From the NCBI GenBank assembly GCA_000432735.1, contig FR887775.1:32786-96785 (forward strand): a stretch of 64,000 nt of DNA, given 5' to 3'. Below the pieces are notes generated by a model, which saw nothing but the letters and a program-made list of their open reading frames with translations, made no database searches and was not told the DNA's origin. The DNA comes from Bacteroides sp. CAG:443. GTDB taxonomy: Bacteria > Bacteroidota > Bacteroidia > Bacteroidales > Bacteroidaceae. The position numbers and the translations under genes were made by a program. Below are positions 7,389-16,246 of this stretch, piece after piece. Position 1 is the stretch's first letter, and each line of letters opens with the position of its first letter.

Positions 7389-8390
7389 CTACAGCCGGAC
7401 AATCACCTTGCCATCCGTATGTCCATGTGCCATAAAGCGAATCGCTTCGGCAGTCTGTTCGAGGGTAAAAACAGAAGAAGAAATTCTCGGGCGAACCTGC
7501 CTTTCCTCCACTATCCGAGTTACCTTTTCCAACTGCTTCCCGTCTGCACGCACAAACATGAACCGGTATTCTTTCCCCTGCCTGCGTGCCTTACGATCAT
7601 ACAGAGTTCCTGCAGCTGTAAACAACAATCTTTTCAGCAGCGAAAAGCCACTGCGTTCGGCAAATCTCTTATTGGGAGCCGTACGCAAACTCAACAGTCG
7701 TCCTCCCTTTTTCAATACAGCCAGTTCGTGTTCGAATTCTTTCGCTCCCAGTGTATCAATTACATGGTCTACTTCCGATAACACTTCCCAATAGTTTTCC
7801 TTTCGATAATCCAAGTAGCGGTCGGCTCCGATATGCAACATACGCTCTTTTGCCCGTTCATTTCCTGAAACAATCACATTTACACCCAACGCTTTTGCTA
7901 TAGGAACAGCCATTTCACCGAAGCTACCCGAACCTCCTGTTATCAGAACCGTTTCGCCCGGTCGGACTTCCAGCTCTTCCGTAAATGCCTGATAAGCCGT
8001 CAGCCCTGTCAGAGGAATAGCAGCAGCCGTCAGAAAATCACAATCTTTCGGCATGAACGCCAAGGCATCCTGATCTACAGCCACATAATCGGCAAAAGCT
8101 CCAATTTTGGCAAGAGGCAGACATGTATATACTTTATCGCCTACTTTAAATCGAGTAACTTCCGCTCCCGTTTGTTCTACCACACCGGCACATTCATTTC
8201 CCAAAGTCAACGGCATACGATAATCCTGAATCAGCCGGATACTACCCGTCAGAATCAACTGTTCCAAGGGGTTCACTGCTGCCGCCTTGACCTTTACTAA
8301 TACATCCGACGGACCTATTTCCGGTATAGAAAGTTGATTAATAGTTATTTGAACATTCTTTGAATATCGTTTAATCTGAGCTGCTCGCAT
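7389..8390 (-). CDS. NADP-dependent zinc-less medium-chain oxidoreductase (quinone-reductase-like)
   Basis: This medium-chain dehydrogenase/reductase of about 333 residues has an N-terminal GroES-like domain (DVLVKVKAAAVNPLEQLILTG, LGNECAGVVEQTGAEVTRFKVGDKV) and a Rossmann domain with VLITGGSGSFGEMAVPIAKALG. The structural zinc cysteines of alcohol dehydrogenases are absent, which fits the zeta-crystallin/quinone oxidoreductase branch using NADPH. The ATG at 8390 is preferred. An in-frame ATG at 8402 would leave almost no leader after the -7 box TAATTTTG (minus strand, 8414-8421), and longer frames start upstream of that box. Confidence 0.85.
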   Translation of the reverse strand: MRAAQIKRYSKNVQITINQLSIPEIGPSDVLVKVKAAAVNPLEQLILTGSIRLIQDYRMPLTLGNECAGVVEQTGAEVTRFKVGDKVYTCLPLAKIGAFADYVAVDQDALAFMPKDCDFLTAAAIPLTGLTAYQAFTEELEVRPGETVLITGGSGSFGEMAVPIAKALGVNVIVSGNERAKERMLHIGADRYLDYRKENYWEVLSEVDHVIDTLGAKEFEHELAVLKKGGRLLSLRTAPNKRFAERSGFSLLKRLLFTAAGTLYDRKARRQGKEYRFMFVRADGKQLEKVTRIVEERQVRPRISSSVFTLEQTAEAIRFMAHGHTDGKVIVRL

Positions 8391-8542
8391 AGAATCTTTC
8401 ATCCTTTCAATATCAAAATTATAAAAAACTTTTTTCAGAGAACAAAAGTAAAAAGAATAAAAAGACAATAAAATGCCAAAGGAACCGGAAAAATGGTAAT
8501 ATATTCAGGATTTTTTATACTCTTTACTTGCTTAACTATGCT

Positions 8543-8550
8543 TATTTTTG
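8543..8550 (+). promoter_or_regulatory. -7 box for the TonB receptor gene
   Basis: TATTTTTG matches the Bacteroidetes -7 box and is 62 bp upstream of the start codon. I see no well-placed -33 element and no recognisable cobalamin or other riboswitch in the leader. Confidence 0.45.
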
Positions 8551-8612
8551 CAACAAGAAAAAGTAAAACCTTCTAAATACAAACAAATACGAATAGAAAA
8601 AACATTATCTGA

Positions 8613-10517
8613 ATGAAAAAAGTATACGCTTCCATGTTGTTGTTAGGTCTCGCTTGTCATACGGGGATGGCCCAAGAGCAACCACACGACACACTAATGA
8701 CCAATCGTACCTATAAGATAAACGAAGTAGTGGTAACCGGAGCACGCAATGAAACAGATGTGCGTCATCTTTCGCAGACTGTTTCTGTTATCGGACGGGC
8801 ACAGATAGAACGTTCGATGCAGCCCTCCCTGCTCCCGGTCCTCACGGAACAGATTCCCGGACTGTTTGTTACCTCACGGGGAGTTATGGGCTATGGAGTC
8901 TCAAACGGTGCGGCAGGCAGCATCTCCCTGCGAGGGCTAAGTGGAGGAAGCGCCCGCCTCATGGTCATGATCGACGGGCATCCGCAATATGCCGGTATCT
9001 TCGGCCATCCGATATCCGATGCTTATCAGTCATTTCTGGCCGAACGGGTAGAAGTTCTGCGAGGTCCGGCTTCGGTACTTTACGGTTCCAATGCCATGGG
9101 CGGTGTGATAAACATCGTTACCCGCAAGATGAAGGAAGACGGCGTAAACACAAATATCCATGCAGGCTATGGCTCATATAATACCTTGGAAACCGAGGTA
9201 ACCAATCGCATTCGCAAGGGACGTTTCTCGAGCGTGGTATCGGGTTCCTACAATCGTACCGACGGACATCGTGCCGACATGGAGTTTGAACAATACGGAG
9301 GCTACGCCAAACTGGGATATGAGGTGACAGACAACTGGAATCTGCGCGGTGACGTAGACGTTACGCATTTCAATGCTTCCTATCCCGGACCGGTCAGTGC
9401 TCCCCTGCTCGACGGCGACCAGCGTATCACGCGAGGCATGACTTCTTTTGCTTTGGAGAATAATTATCAAAAGACCTCTGGGGCGATCAGTTTCTTTTAC
9501 AACTGGGGCGACCATTGGATCAACGACGGATATACACCTTCCGCGGGTGAAGGGCCTCAGGACGACCGCTTTCTTTCACATGACAACATGATGGGAATTT
9601 CGCTCTATCAGAGTATGCAACTGTTTAAGGGGAATCGAATCACTTTGGGTTTCGACTGGTTCCGGTACGGCGGCCGGGCATGGAATGAATATGTCAGCGG
9701 AGAAAAGGTTGGAACGACTTCCGATCTGGTAGACAAACACGAAGACGAACTGGCAGGATATGTCGATCTGCGCCAAGAAATCCGTTCCTGGCTGACCTTC
9801 AATGCCGGCCTCCGGGTTGACCATCACTCGCGGGTCGGTACGGAATGGGTGCCTCAGGCAGGACTGGCTTTCCATCTTCCCCACACCATCGAACTGAAAG
9901 CTTCTGCGTCGAAGGGGTTCCGTTACCCGATTCTCCGGGAAATGTATATGTTTCCTCCGCAGAATCCCAACCTGCAACCGGAGTCGATGTGGAATTATGA
10001 GCTTGCTTTCTCGCAGCGATTGATAAACGGTCAGCTCACTTATGGAGTAAATGTATTTTACATCGACGGAAAGAATTTAATTCAGACACTTCCCAATCCC
10101 AACGGTAGCGGCATGCTGAACCAGAACTCCGGTCACATTGAAAACGCAGGAGTTGAACTACAAGCTGCTTACCGCATCAACCGCCGCTGGTCGGTAGACG
10201 GCAACTATAGCTACCTGCACATGAAGAATCCCGTCATTGCCGCCCCCGAACATAAGCTATATGCCGGCATGAACTTTTCACAAGGGCGCTGGAACGTGTC
10301 TACCGGCCTGCAATATATCGCCGGACTTTATACGCAGGTAGACCCCGACGTGACGGAGAATTTTGTTTTATGGAACCTGCGTGCCGCCTTTCATGCCAAC
10401 CGCTGGCTGGATGTCTGGGCACGCGGCGAAAACCTGCTTGCACAAAAGTATGAAATCAATGCAGGCTACCCTATGCCACGAGCTACAGTCACAGCCGGAG
10501 TCAATATTAATTTTTAA
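8613..10517 (+). CDS. TonB-dependent outer membrane receptor
   Basis: The 634-residue protein has a signal peptide ending near GMAQ. The plug domain contains VNEVVVTGARNE-type and SVIGRAQIERSM segments, with VEVLRGPASVLYGSNAMGGVINIVTR as the plug signature. A 22-strand barrel ends with the aromatic terminus VTAGVNINF. It imports a scarce ligand across the outer membrane with energy from TonB. Size and plug sequence resemble small siderophore, heme or cobalamin receptors; the ligand cannot be read from the sequence. A DUF362 lipoprotein follows after 23 bp, so both are probably one operon. Confidence 0.88.
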   Translation: MKKVYASMLLLGLACHTGMAQEQPHDTLMTNRTYKINEVVVTGARNETDVRHLSQTVSVIGRAQIERSMQPSLLPVLTEQIPGLFVTSRGVMGYGVSNGAAGSISLRGLSGGSARLMVMIDGHPQYAGIFGHPISDAYQSFLAERVEVLRGPASVLYGSNAMGGVINIVTRKMKEDGVNTNIHAGYGSYNTLETEVTNRIRKGRFSSVVSGSYNRTDGHRADMEFEQYGGYAKLGYEVTDNWNLRGDVDVTHFNASYPGPVSAPLLDGDQRITRGMTSFALENNYQKTSGAISFFYNWGDHWINDGYTPSAGEGPQDDRFLSHDNMMGISLYQSMQLFKGNRITLGFDWFRYGGRAWNEYVSGEKVGTTSDLVDKHEDELAGYVDLRQEIRSWLTFNAGLRVDHHSRVGTEWVPQAGLAFHLPHTIELKASASKGFRYPILREMYMFPPQNPNLQPESMWNYELAFSQRLINGQLTYGVNVFYIDGKNLIQTLPNPNGSGMLNQNSGHIENAGVELQAAYRINRRWSVDGNYSYLHMKNPVIAAPEHKLYAGMNFSQGRWNVSTGLQYIAGLYTQVDPDVTENFVLWNLRAAFHANRWLDVWARGENLLAQKYEINAGYPMPRATVTAGVNINF

Positions 10518-10540
10518 CGACAAACTAATATCTTACGAGT

Positions 10541-11521
10541 ATGAAAAAGAGTATTCTGACAATTATGTGTACCATGTTGCTTACAACATTTGGCTGTGCC
10601 AATGCACAAACCAATCAGGCTTCTCCACAAACGGAGCCATCGACCACGGAAACAACTCTTCCCAAAGTTTATTTCTACAAAGAAATCTCATCGGAGAACC
10701 TGATCAAGATTTACGAAGCCCTCGGACGCAAAGCCGAAGGGAAAGTTGCCGTCAAGCTCTCTACCGGAGAACCGGGAGGACACAACTTTCTGCAACCGGC
10801 ACTGATAAAGGATCTGGTACAGCAAGTGGGCGGTACCATCGTTGAATGTAATACAGCCTATGGAGGCGGTCGCTCCGATACCAAAAGTCACCTGAAAGCA
10901 GCAGCCGACCATGGATTTACGGCCATCGCTCCAGTAGTCATCATGGATGCCGAAGGCGAAGCCGAGCTGCCCGTAAAAGGAGGCAAACATCTCACCCGCG
11001 ACATTGTGGGAAAAGACTTCTTGAATTACGATTTTGTCATTATTCTTTCCCATTTCAAGGGACATGCTATGGGAGGATTCGGAGGTGCCATCAAGAATAT
11101 GTCTATCGGCATTGCTTCGTCCAATGGCAAGCGACTGATTCATTCAGCAGGAGCCAGCACCACGAGCTGGGGAAATCCGGCACAAGATGATTTTCTGGAA
11201 TCGATGGCAGAAGCTGCCAAAGCCGTGGCCGATCATTGCGGACAAAATATTCTTTACATCAGCGTAGCCAATAATCTTTCGGTAGATTGCGACTGCGATT
11301 CATCTCCTGCCGATCCACAAATGGGTGATATAGGCATTCTGGCTTCTCTCGATCCGGTAGCACTCGACCGTGCTTGCACTGATCTGGTACGTTCTTCAAA
11401 CGATCATGGAAAGATTCACCTCATTGAGCGTATTGATTCACGTCACGGCATGCATACACTAGATCACGCGGAAGCACTCGGCATGGGCAGTCAGAAATAC
11501 GAACTGGTAACGCTTGATTAA
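10541..11521 (+). CDS. Exported DUF362 lipoprotein
   Basis: The 326-residue protein starts with a lipoprotein-type signal (MLLTTFGC, Cys19) and then one DUF362 domain. Recognisable family segments are TGEPGGHNFLQP, VIILSHFKGHAMGGFGGAIKNMSIG and ASLDPVALDRACTDLV. Many DUF362 proteins carry a ferredoxin domain; this one does not. The biochemical role of the family is poorly defined, with links to iron-sulfur and corrinoid proteins. It follows the TonB receptor in the same operon, so it may handle the imported ligand at the envelope (inference). Confidence 0.8.
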   Translation: MKKSILTIMCTMLLTTFGCANAQTNQASPQTEPSTTETTLPKVYFYKEISSENLIKIYEALGRKAEGKVAVKLSTGEPGGHNFLQPALIKDLVQQVGGTIVECNTAYGGGRSDTKSHLKAAADHGFTAIAPVVIMDAEGEAELPVKGGKHLTRDIVGKDFLNYDFVIILSHFKGHAMGGFGGAIKNMSIGIASSNGKRLIHSAGASTTSWGNPAQDDFLESMAEAAKAVADHCGQNILYISVANNLSVDCDCDSSPADPQMGDIGILASLDPVALDRACTDLVRSSNDHGKIHLIERIDSRHGMHTLDHAEALGMGSQKYELVTLD

Positions 11522-11661
11522 AGTAAATATTCTGACATTTTTCTACTGAGAGCAATTGTGGCAAAACCTATCTTCCCCCAAAAAATGAAGTGCTGAGCTT
11601 AGCCAACGACTCTAAACACAAAAGAAGAAACCTTCTATAAATAGAGAGATTGAACAGACTG

Positions 11662-11749
11662 ACTTATCATCGATAAGTTGTAATACACAAATCTCCTGCT
11701 TTTAACCACGTAATTAAAATAAACGACGGCTAAGAGTAGGAGATTTTTA
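11662..11749 (+). repeat. Double-hairpin dispersed repeat, copy A
   Basis: The element has a small hairpin, ACTTATC-ATC-GATAAGT (11662-11678), then a long hairpin between AAATCTCCTGCTTTTA and TAAGAGTAGGAGATTTTT ending in a T tract. Copy B lies at 27503-27586 in the opposite orientation and is collinear with it. In the small stem, C-G here is replaced by A-T in copy B, and the long stem keeps pairing through G-U pairs. It lies 140 bp behind the DUF362 stop codon, in the same orientation. It probably ends transcripts, but the conserved first hairpin suggests more than that. Confidence 0.6.
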
Positions 11750-12029
11750 CTTTGGAAATTTCATTTTAAGACAGCTTCTTTTGATATTTACGCACCTCAA
11801 TCTACGCCCGTCAAAATAAGCATTAGGAACTCAGTCTATCTTTGCAGGGATACAAAAAAGCGTTACAACTTTGCATGCAGAGTGGTCATCAGGAAATTGA
11901 CGCACTCCCTTGACTGTATTCAAAAACTGGATACTTTTTATCCCCTCCTATCAGTTCTAATAAACGTATTTCTTACAGAGGAAATCACTCCCCTGCAAAA
12001 GTCGTTTATCATCACACGAAGTTTTTCCA

Positions 12030-12085
12030 AAAACGTCTCGACGTTTTCTCAAAATTTGTACAAAAAATTTTTGTTTTTGTACAAA
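12030..12085 (+). repeat. Hairpin plus paired TTTGTACAAA palindromes, copy A
   Basis: AAAACGT-CTCG-ACGTTTT (12030-12047) is followed after 7 bp by TTTGTACAAA (12055-12064) and again by TTTGTACAAA (12076-12085), so the palindromes are spaced exactly 21 bp apart. Copy B at 62377-62432 has the same parts, order and spacings in reverse orientation. Weaker similarity continues about 20 bp beyond the second palindrome. Confidence 0.65.
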
Positions 12086-12319
12086 ACATGAACGGTTCTT
12101 CTGCACGACTACAAAACTCCGACAGCTCCTTTCCTTTCAGACCTGCCGAACAATTCACAAAGGCCCGTGTAAAGCATAAACCGCATATCTACAGGATGAA
12201 CATGATACGAACTTTCCTCACTGTACAAAAGCATACCCCTAAAGATTTCAAAATATAAAATCAGTAAAAAAGGTCATGATCTCTGTAATTTGTCTACATG
12301 CAATTTGTCACGTCTGTCG

Positions 12320-12327
12320 TATCTTTG
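12320..12327 (+). promoter_or_regulatory. -7 box of the O-acetyltransferase gene
   Basis: TATCTTTG matches the Bacteroidetes -7 box. It sits inside a longer open frame beginning at 12298, so translation must start at an ATG behind it, at 12343 or 12355. Confidence 0.5.
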
Positions 12328-12354
12328 TATCCTGAATTATTAATGCATCTAAAT

Positions 12355-12915
12355 ATGACACTTCCAGAATTTTTAGCATACGTAAAGACACGCCGTGCTC
12401 TCAATACGGCCGAAATTCATCAGTTTATGAACGATATGAGTAACGAGGCACGACGCATCACCTTCGAGTTGAACAATGCCTATCATACTCCCGATGAAGT
12501 ACGTGCCTTGCTGTCACGCCTGTTTGGAAAAGAAGTCGACAGCTCTTTCCGTGTTTTTCCGCCTTTTTATACCGACTTCGGAAAAAACATTACGGTAGGA
12601 AAAGATGTGTTCATCAACGCCTGCTGCCATTTTCAGGATCACGGAGGCGTTATCTTGGGCGACGGCTGCCAGATCGGACACAACGTAGTGTTTGCCACTC
12701 TGAACCACGGGCTGGCTCCGGAAGACCGGCAGACCACTTATCCGGCACCCATCGTTTTGGGTAAAAATGTTTGGGTGGGTTCCAACTCTACCATTCTGCA
12801 AGGAGTGACCATCGGTGACAATGCAGTGGTAGGAGCCGGTGCGGTAGTCACGAAAGATGTGCCCGAAAATACAATTGTCGGTGGAGTTCCGGCACGGATC
12901 ATCCGCCACATTTAA
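12355..12915 (+). CDS. Sugar O-acetyltransferase, left-handed beta-helix type
   Basis: The protein of about 186 residues has an N-terminal helical region (MTLPEFLAYVKTRRALN) and hexapeptide repeats of the maltose/galactoside acetyltransferase class (GDGCQIGHNVVFATLNHG, GKNVWVGSNSTILQGVTIGDNAVVGAGAVVTKDVPENTIVGGVPARII). His in TLNHG is the expected catalytic base. It would move acetyl from acetyl-CoA to a sugar or related hydroxyl; the acceptor is unknown. The ATG at 12343 is an alternative start adding four residues. It is a single-gene unit, convergent with the cobyrinate synthase gene. Confidence 0.85.
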   Translation: MTLPEFLAYVKTRRALNTAEIHQFMNDMSNEARRITFELNNAYHTPDEVRALLSRLFGKEVDSSFRVFPPFYTDFGKNITVGKDVFINACCHFQDHGGVILGDGCQIGHNVVFATLNHGLAPEDRQTTYPAPIVLGKNVWVGSNSTILQGVTIGDNAVVGAGAVVTKDVPENTIVGGVPARIIRHI

Positions 12916-12934
12916 CTTAGCGAAACGATTTCAT

Positions 12935-14254
12935 TTATTTCCATAGCTGCATGAGGTCGGTTTCTCCCCAGTACCAGTGGGTATATCCTGCAATGACGTT
13001 TTTGTATCGGTACAAAGGAGTATCGACCTCAGCACCGCAAGCATCGTATAGTCGGGCAGCAGAAGACAGGTTACCGGATGAAGCCACTTCCGAAAAGTGA
13101 AACTCATGTCCTCGCAGCGACACGCCGTTGTATTTCATTTCCCGATAGCCCAGATGAAGCCGTGGATGCTCTACGGTAAAGTCGACAGGCAGTACACCTG
13201 CCATCTCATACGTCGATCCTTTTCTCGTAGTGAGCGTACGCCCCAAGTACATCATGCCACCACATTCGGCATACACCTTTCCCCCTTCTTCCGCATAAGC
13301 ACGCAACTGCTGCATGATTTCCCGGCGGTGGTGCAGACGACGTGCATAGAGTTCGGGATACCCTCCCGGGAGATAAACTAAGTCGGCTGCCGGGAGTTTG
13401 TTATCGCGCAGAGGACTGAAAAACGTAATCCGTCCCTGCTCACCCAGTCGCTTCAGGTTTTCGTAATAGATAAAGCAGAACGCTTCATCCCTTGCAACCG
13501 CTATCTTCAGTTTCCGGCGTACGGTTTCTTCAATGGCTGTTTCGGAAACGTAAGGCAATGTATACGGACAGGGGAAAACCGACTGGCAAAGGTTCAGCAA
13601 CTTATCGAGTTCCACATATTTTTCGACCAGCGTCGAGGCTTTTTCCACAATCTCATTCATGGAAGCCCGCGCCGTCAGCGTCAGTCCCAAATGTCGTGAA
13701 GGCACAAACAGCTCTTCCGCATACGGCAGATACCCCAAAGCCTCCAGTCCGGCATCGGTGCAAGCCTCCTTCAGAAAAGCATAATGCGAGGCCGATGAAA
13801 CCTGATTGAACACAACTCCTGCTATCTTCATGCCACGTGCAAAATGCTTGAATCCGAAAAGCATGGGAGCTACGGAATATGCTGCAGCACGCGCATTCAC
13901 CACCAGCACCACTGGAAGGTTCAGAAGCCGGGCTATTTCCGCCGCACTCCCTTTGTCGCGGCTGTACCCGTCGAATAAGCCCATAACCCCCTCGGTCACA
14001 CAGACATCAGCATCCTCCGACTGGCGATTATAGATACGCTGAATGTGATGATGATGCATCATCCACGTATCGAGATTCACCGACGGACGTCCGGCTGCTA
14101 CCGCGTGAAACTGGGTATCAATATAATCGGGACCGCACTTAAACGGCTGTGCCTGCAAGCCCCGTTTCTTCAGTGCCCGCAGCAGTCCCATGGTAAAAAT
14201 AGTTTTTCCACTGCCCGAAGCGGCAGCTCCAATCAGTAGTTGTGGTTTCATCAT
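12935..14254 (-). CDS. cbiA: Cobyrinate a,c-diamide synthase (CobB/CbiA)
   Basis: The 439-residue enzyme has an N-terminal P-loop ATPase domain (LLIGAAASGSGKTIFTMGLLRAL, residues about 4-26). A C-terminal class I glutamine amidotransferase domain has the nucleophile in KVYAECGGMMYLG and the family signature GYREMKYNG. It amidates the a and c side chains of cobyrinate using ATP and glutamine, in B12 synthesis or corrinoid remodelling. The ATG at 14254 is chosen because the P-loop starts right after it; 14251 is also possible. A -7-like TACATTTG (14259-14266) ends 5 bp before this ATG, so the mRNA is either nearly leaderless or the box is chance. No other cob genes are nearby. Confidence 0.92.
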   Translation of the reverse strand: MMKPQLLIGAAASGSGKTIFTMGLLRALKKRGLQAQPFKCGPDYIDTQFHAVAAGRPSVNLDTWMMHHHHIQRIYNRQSEDADVCVTEGVMGLFDGYSRDKGSAAEIARLLNLPVVLVVNARAAAYSVAPMLFGFKHFARGMKIAGVVFNQVSSASHYAFLKEACTDAGLEALGYLPYAEELFVPSRHLGLTLTARASMNEIVEKASTLVEKYVELDKLLNLCQSVFPCPYTLPYVSETAIEETVRRKLKIAVARDEAFCFIYYENLKRLGEQGRITFFSPLRDNKLPAADLVYLPGGYPELYARRLHHRREIMQQLRAYAEEGGKVYAECGGMMYLGRTLTTRKGSTYEMAGVLPVDFTVEHPRLHLGYREMKYNGVSLRGHEFHFSEVASSGNLSSAARLYDACGAEVDTPLYRYKNVIAGYTHWYWGETDLMQLWK

Positions 14255-14346
14255 GCCGCAAATGTAAGGATTTTCTGTATGCCTGTAAAATATTCCGTGG
14301 TTTTTACTACCTTTATCGCGTAAAACCAAAAATTAATATCTCAGAA

Positions 14347-15120
14347 ATGAAATTAGGAAAATGGATTGGTGGTATCATGGGATTCATGGCCATGGGACCA
14401 CTGGGAGCACTGGCCGGCTATGCCATCGGCTCACTGTTCGACAAAGCTGCATACGTTCCGGAAAATACGGGCACTGACGATGGGAACGCAACATACGAAG
14501 GACAACGAAACAGCTTTTTGTTTTCACTGCTGGTCATGGCATCGTACATCATACGTGCCGACGGGAAAATCATGCACAGTGAAATGGAGTTTGTACGACG
14601 CTTTCTGCGTACCAATTTCGGAGAGAATGCCGTAGCGGAAGGTGAGCAGATTTTGCTGAACTTGTTTGAACAGCGCAAGCAGATGGACGCAACCAACCCA
14701 CACGCCTTTCAGAATACGATCCGCGAATGTGGCGCACAGATTGCTGCCAACATGAGCTATGAGGAGCGTCTGCAACTGCTGAGCTTTCTGGCACAGATAG
14801 CACGCAGCGACGGAAATGTGTGTGCGGCCGAAATTGACACACTGAAAGAAGTTGCACAGTCCATGCAACTGTCGGCCAAAGAAGTAGAATCGATGCTGAA
14901 CTTGTCCGGCGACTCGCTGGAAGAAGCCTACAAGGTACTGGAAGTGGAACCTACGGCTACCGATGATGAGGTACGCGCCGCTTACCGCCGCCTTGCGCTG
15001 AAGCATCATCCCGACCGCGTAGCTACGCTGGGAGAAGACATCCGCAAGGCCGCAGAAGAAAAGTTCCAGGGCATCAACAATGCCAAGGAACGTATCTACA
15101 AGGCTAGAGGCATGAAATAA
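14347..15120 (+). CDS. DjlA-like TerB / DnaJ-domain membrane co-chaperone
   Basis: The 257-residue protein has an N-terminal glycine-rich membrane segment (WIGGIMGFMAMGPLGALAGYAIG), a central TerB/DjlA-like helical domain (about residues 55-170) and a C-terminal J domain with the HPD motif in LALKHHPDRV. This is the domain order of DjlA, a membrane-bound partner that stimulates DnaK. The ATG at 14347 follows a -7-like TACCTTTA. It is divergent from cbiA and convergent with the glutathionylspermidine-synthase-like gene, whose 3' end overlaps its own by 17 bp. Confidence 0.88.
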   Translation: MKLGKWIGGIMGFMAMGPLGALAGYAIGSLFDKAAYVPENTGTDDGNATYEGQRNSFLFSLLVMASYIIRADGKIMHSEMEFVRRFLRTNFGENAVAEGEQILLNLFEQRKQMDATNPHAFQNTIRECGAQIAANMSYEERLQLLSFLAQIARSDGNVCAAEIDTLKEVAQSMQLSAKEVESMLNLSGDSLEEAYKVLEVEPTATDDEVRAAYRRLALKHHPDRVATLGEDIRKAAEEKFQGINNAKERIYKARGMK

Positions 15121-16240
15121 TATGCGGGACAAATTCGGAGAGGTTGTCGGTTATCTCAGTACGGTTTTCACGAATACCGATTCCGGCAGGCTCTCCTCCC
15201 ACTATCCACGACCCGATGACCGGATAACGTCCGCCATAAGTTGTGGGCTTGACATACTCCTGATAGACATAAGCCCCCGTATTGTAGTCACCTTCCGTTT
15301 CTTCCAGAATCGCATGTTCTTCCCATTGGCGGATATCGACCACACTTACATTGTGGCCTTCGCGCGAGAATACTGGTTTCTTGCAAAACGTTCCCTGCTG
15401 CGGACGCGACAAGTAACAAGGCAGGACATAAGGTGAATCGGGAAACAATTCATACAAGACACTCAGAATGGCCTTGTTCGACATCACCAGTTTCCAGATG
15501 GGTTCCAGCCATTCTACCTGTGCCAGACATCCGTCGGGACTTTCGTTTACCATCCATTCCCAAGGATAAAGTTTGAAACACCTCCGGATACGCTCACCGG
15601 AAGGATCATAAAAAAGACCGTCCTGCAAGCTCATGGCATTCATATCGAGCACACGGGTAGAGAAACCTGCCTCCATGGCCGTACTTGCCAGATATTGCAA
15701 GGTTCCGGTATCTTCGTGGTCGTCGAGTGCTCCGGCAAAATGGATATCGCTTCCCGCCGGAAAAATATCTTTCCACGACTGCACCAAACCTTCATGAATA
15801 CCATTATACTGGTCGCACTCCGGAAAACATTCTTCCTTCCACTGCCACTGGATGACTGACGCTTCGAGCAAGGATGTCGGAGTATCCGCATTGAACTCCA
15901 GAATACGAGGTACTCCCCTCTCGTCGAGCAGGAAATCGAAACGTCCGTACAAGCTCAGTTCATCCTGATCCCACGATTCGCGGATACGCTTACAAATCTC
16001 AGGAGGAATCTGCAACATGCGTTCCATAAATTCCGGCTTTTCCGAGATAATGTATTCGGCAGCCTCACAATACATGCGATAGGCTTCCCTCGTTGCTTCT
16101 TCCAGTTGTTCAATTTCGGCTGTCGTAAAGCGGTAACAGGCTTCCTCCCGCCAGTAATCGCCATGAAAATCGAAGCCCAAAGCCTCTATTTTTTCCTTGT
16201 AATCGGAACGGGGAGTCACATTGATTCTTTCCATCTGCAT
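15104..16240 (-). CDS. Glutathionylspermidine-synthase-like ATP-grasp protein (YgiC/YjfC type)
   Basis: The 378-residue protein matches the C-terminal ligase domain of glutathionylspermidine synthase (DYWREEACYRFT, YGRFDFLLDERGVPRILEFNADTPTSLLEASV, NKAILSVLYELFP, GRYPVIGSWIVGGEPAGIGIREN). The E. coli relatives YgiC and YjfC have the same single domain and no amidase half. An ATP-dependent peptide-amine ligation is expected, but the substrate is unknown and glutathione is not expected in this lineage. It lies 6 bp behind a small lipoprotein gene, an arrangement like E. coli ygiB-ygiC. Confidence 0.85.
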   Translation of the reverse strand: MQMERINVTPRSDYKEKIEALGFDFHGDYWREEACYRFTTAEIEQLEEATREAYRMYCEAAEYIISEKPEFMERMLQIPPEICKRIRESWDQDELSLYGRFDFLLDERGVPRILEFNADTPTSLLEASVIQWQWKEECFPECDQYNGIHEGLVQSWKDIFPAGSDIHFAGALDDHEDTGTLQYLASTAMEAGFSTRVLDMNAMSLQDGLFYDPSGERIRRCFKLYPWEWMVNESPDGCLAQVEWLEPIWKLVMSNKAILSVLYELFPDSPYVLPCYLSRPQQGTFCKKPVFSREGHNVSVVDIRQWEEHAILEETEGDYNTGAYVYQEYVKPTTYGGRYPVIGSWIVGGEPAGIGIRENRTEITDNLSEFVPHIISCL

Positions 16241-16246
16241 CGAAGT

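Larger units (their letters stand above)
11522..12342. other. Gene-free stretch of about 820 bp holding two structured repeats
   Basis: No convincing gene is visible. It contains the double-hairpin repeat at 11662-11749, a good -7 box TATCTTTG at about 11836-11843 with no gene behind it, and the hairpin-plus-palindrome element at 12030-12085. The small open frame at 11882-12091 has no family features and starts with GTG. An unannotated small RNA from the orphan promoter is possible. Confidence 0.5.

Noticed and set aside
8469..8612. Cobalamin riboswitch ahead of the TonB receptor
   Set aside because: The leader is short and AT-rich, with no B12-box-like sequence or conserved stem.
11882..12091. 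69-codon frame in the gap after the DUF362 gene
   Set aside because: It starts with GTG, has biased composition, lacks family features and runs through the hairpin-palindrome repeat.
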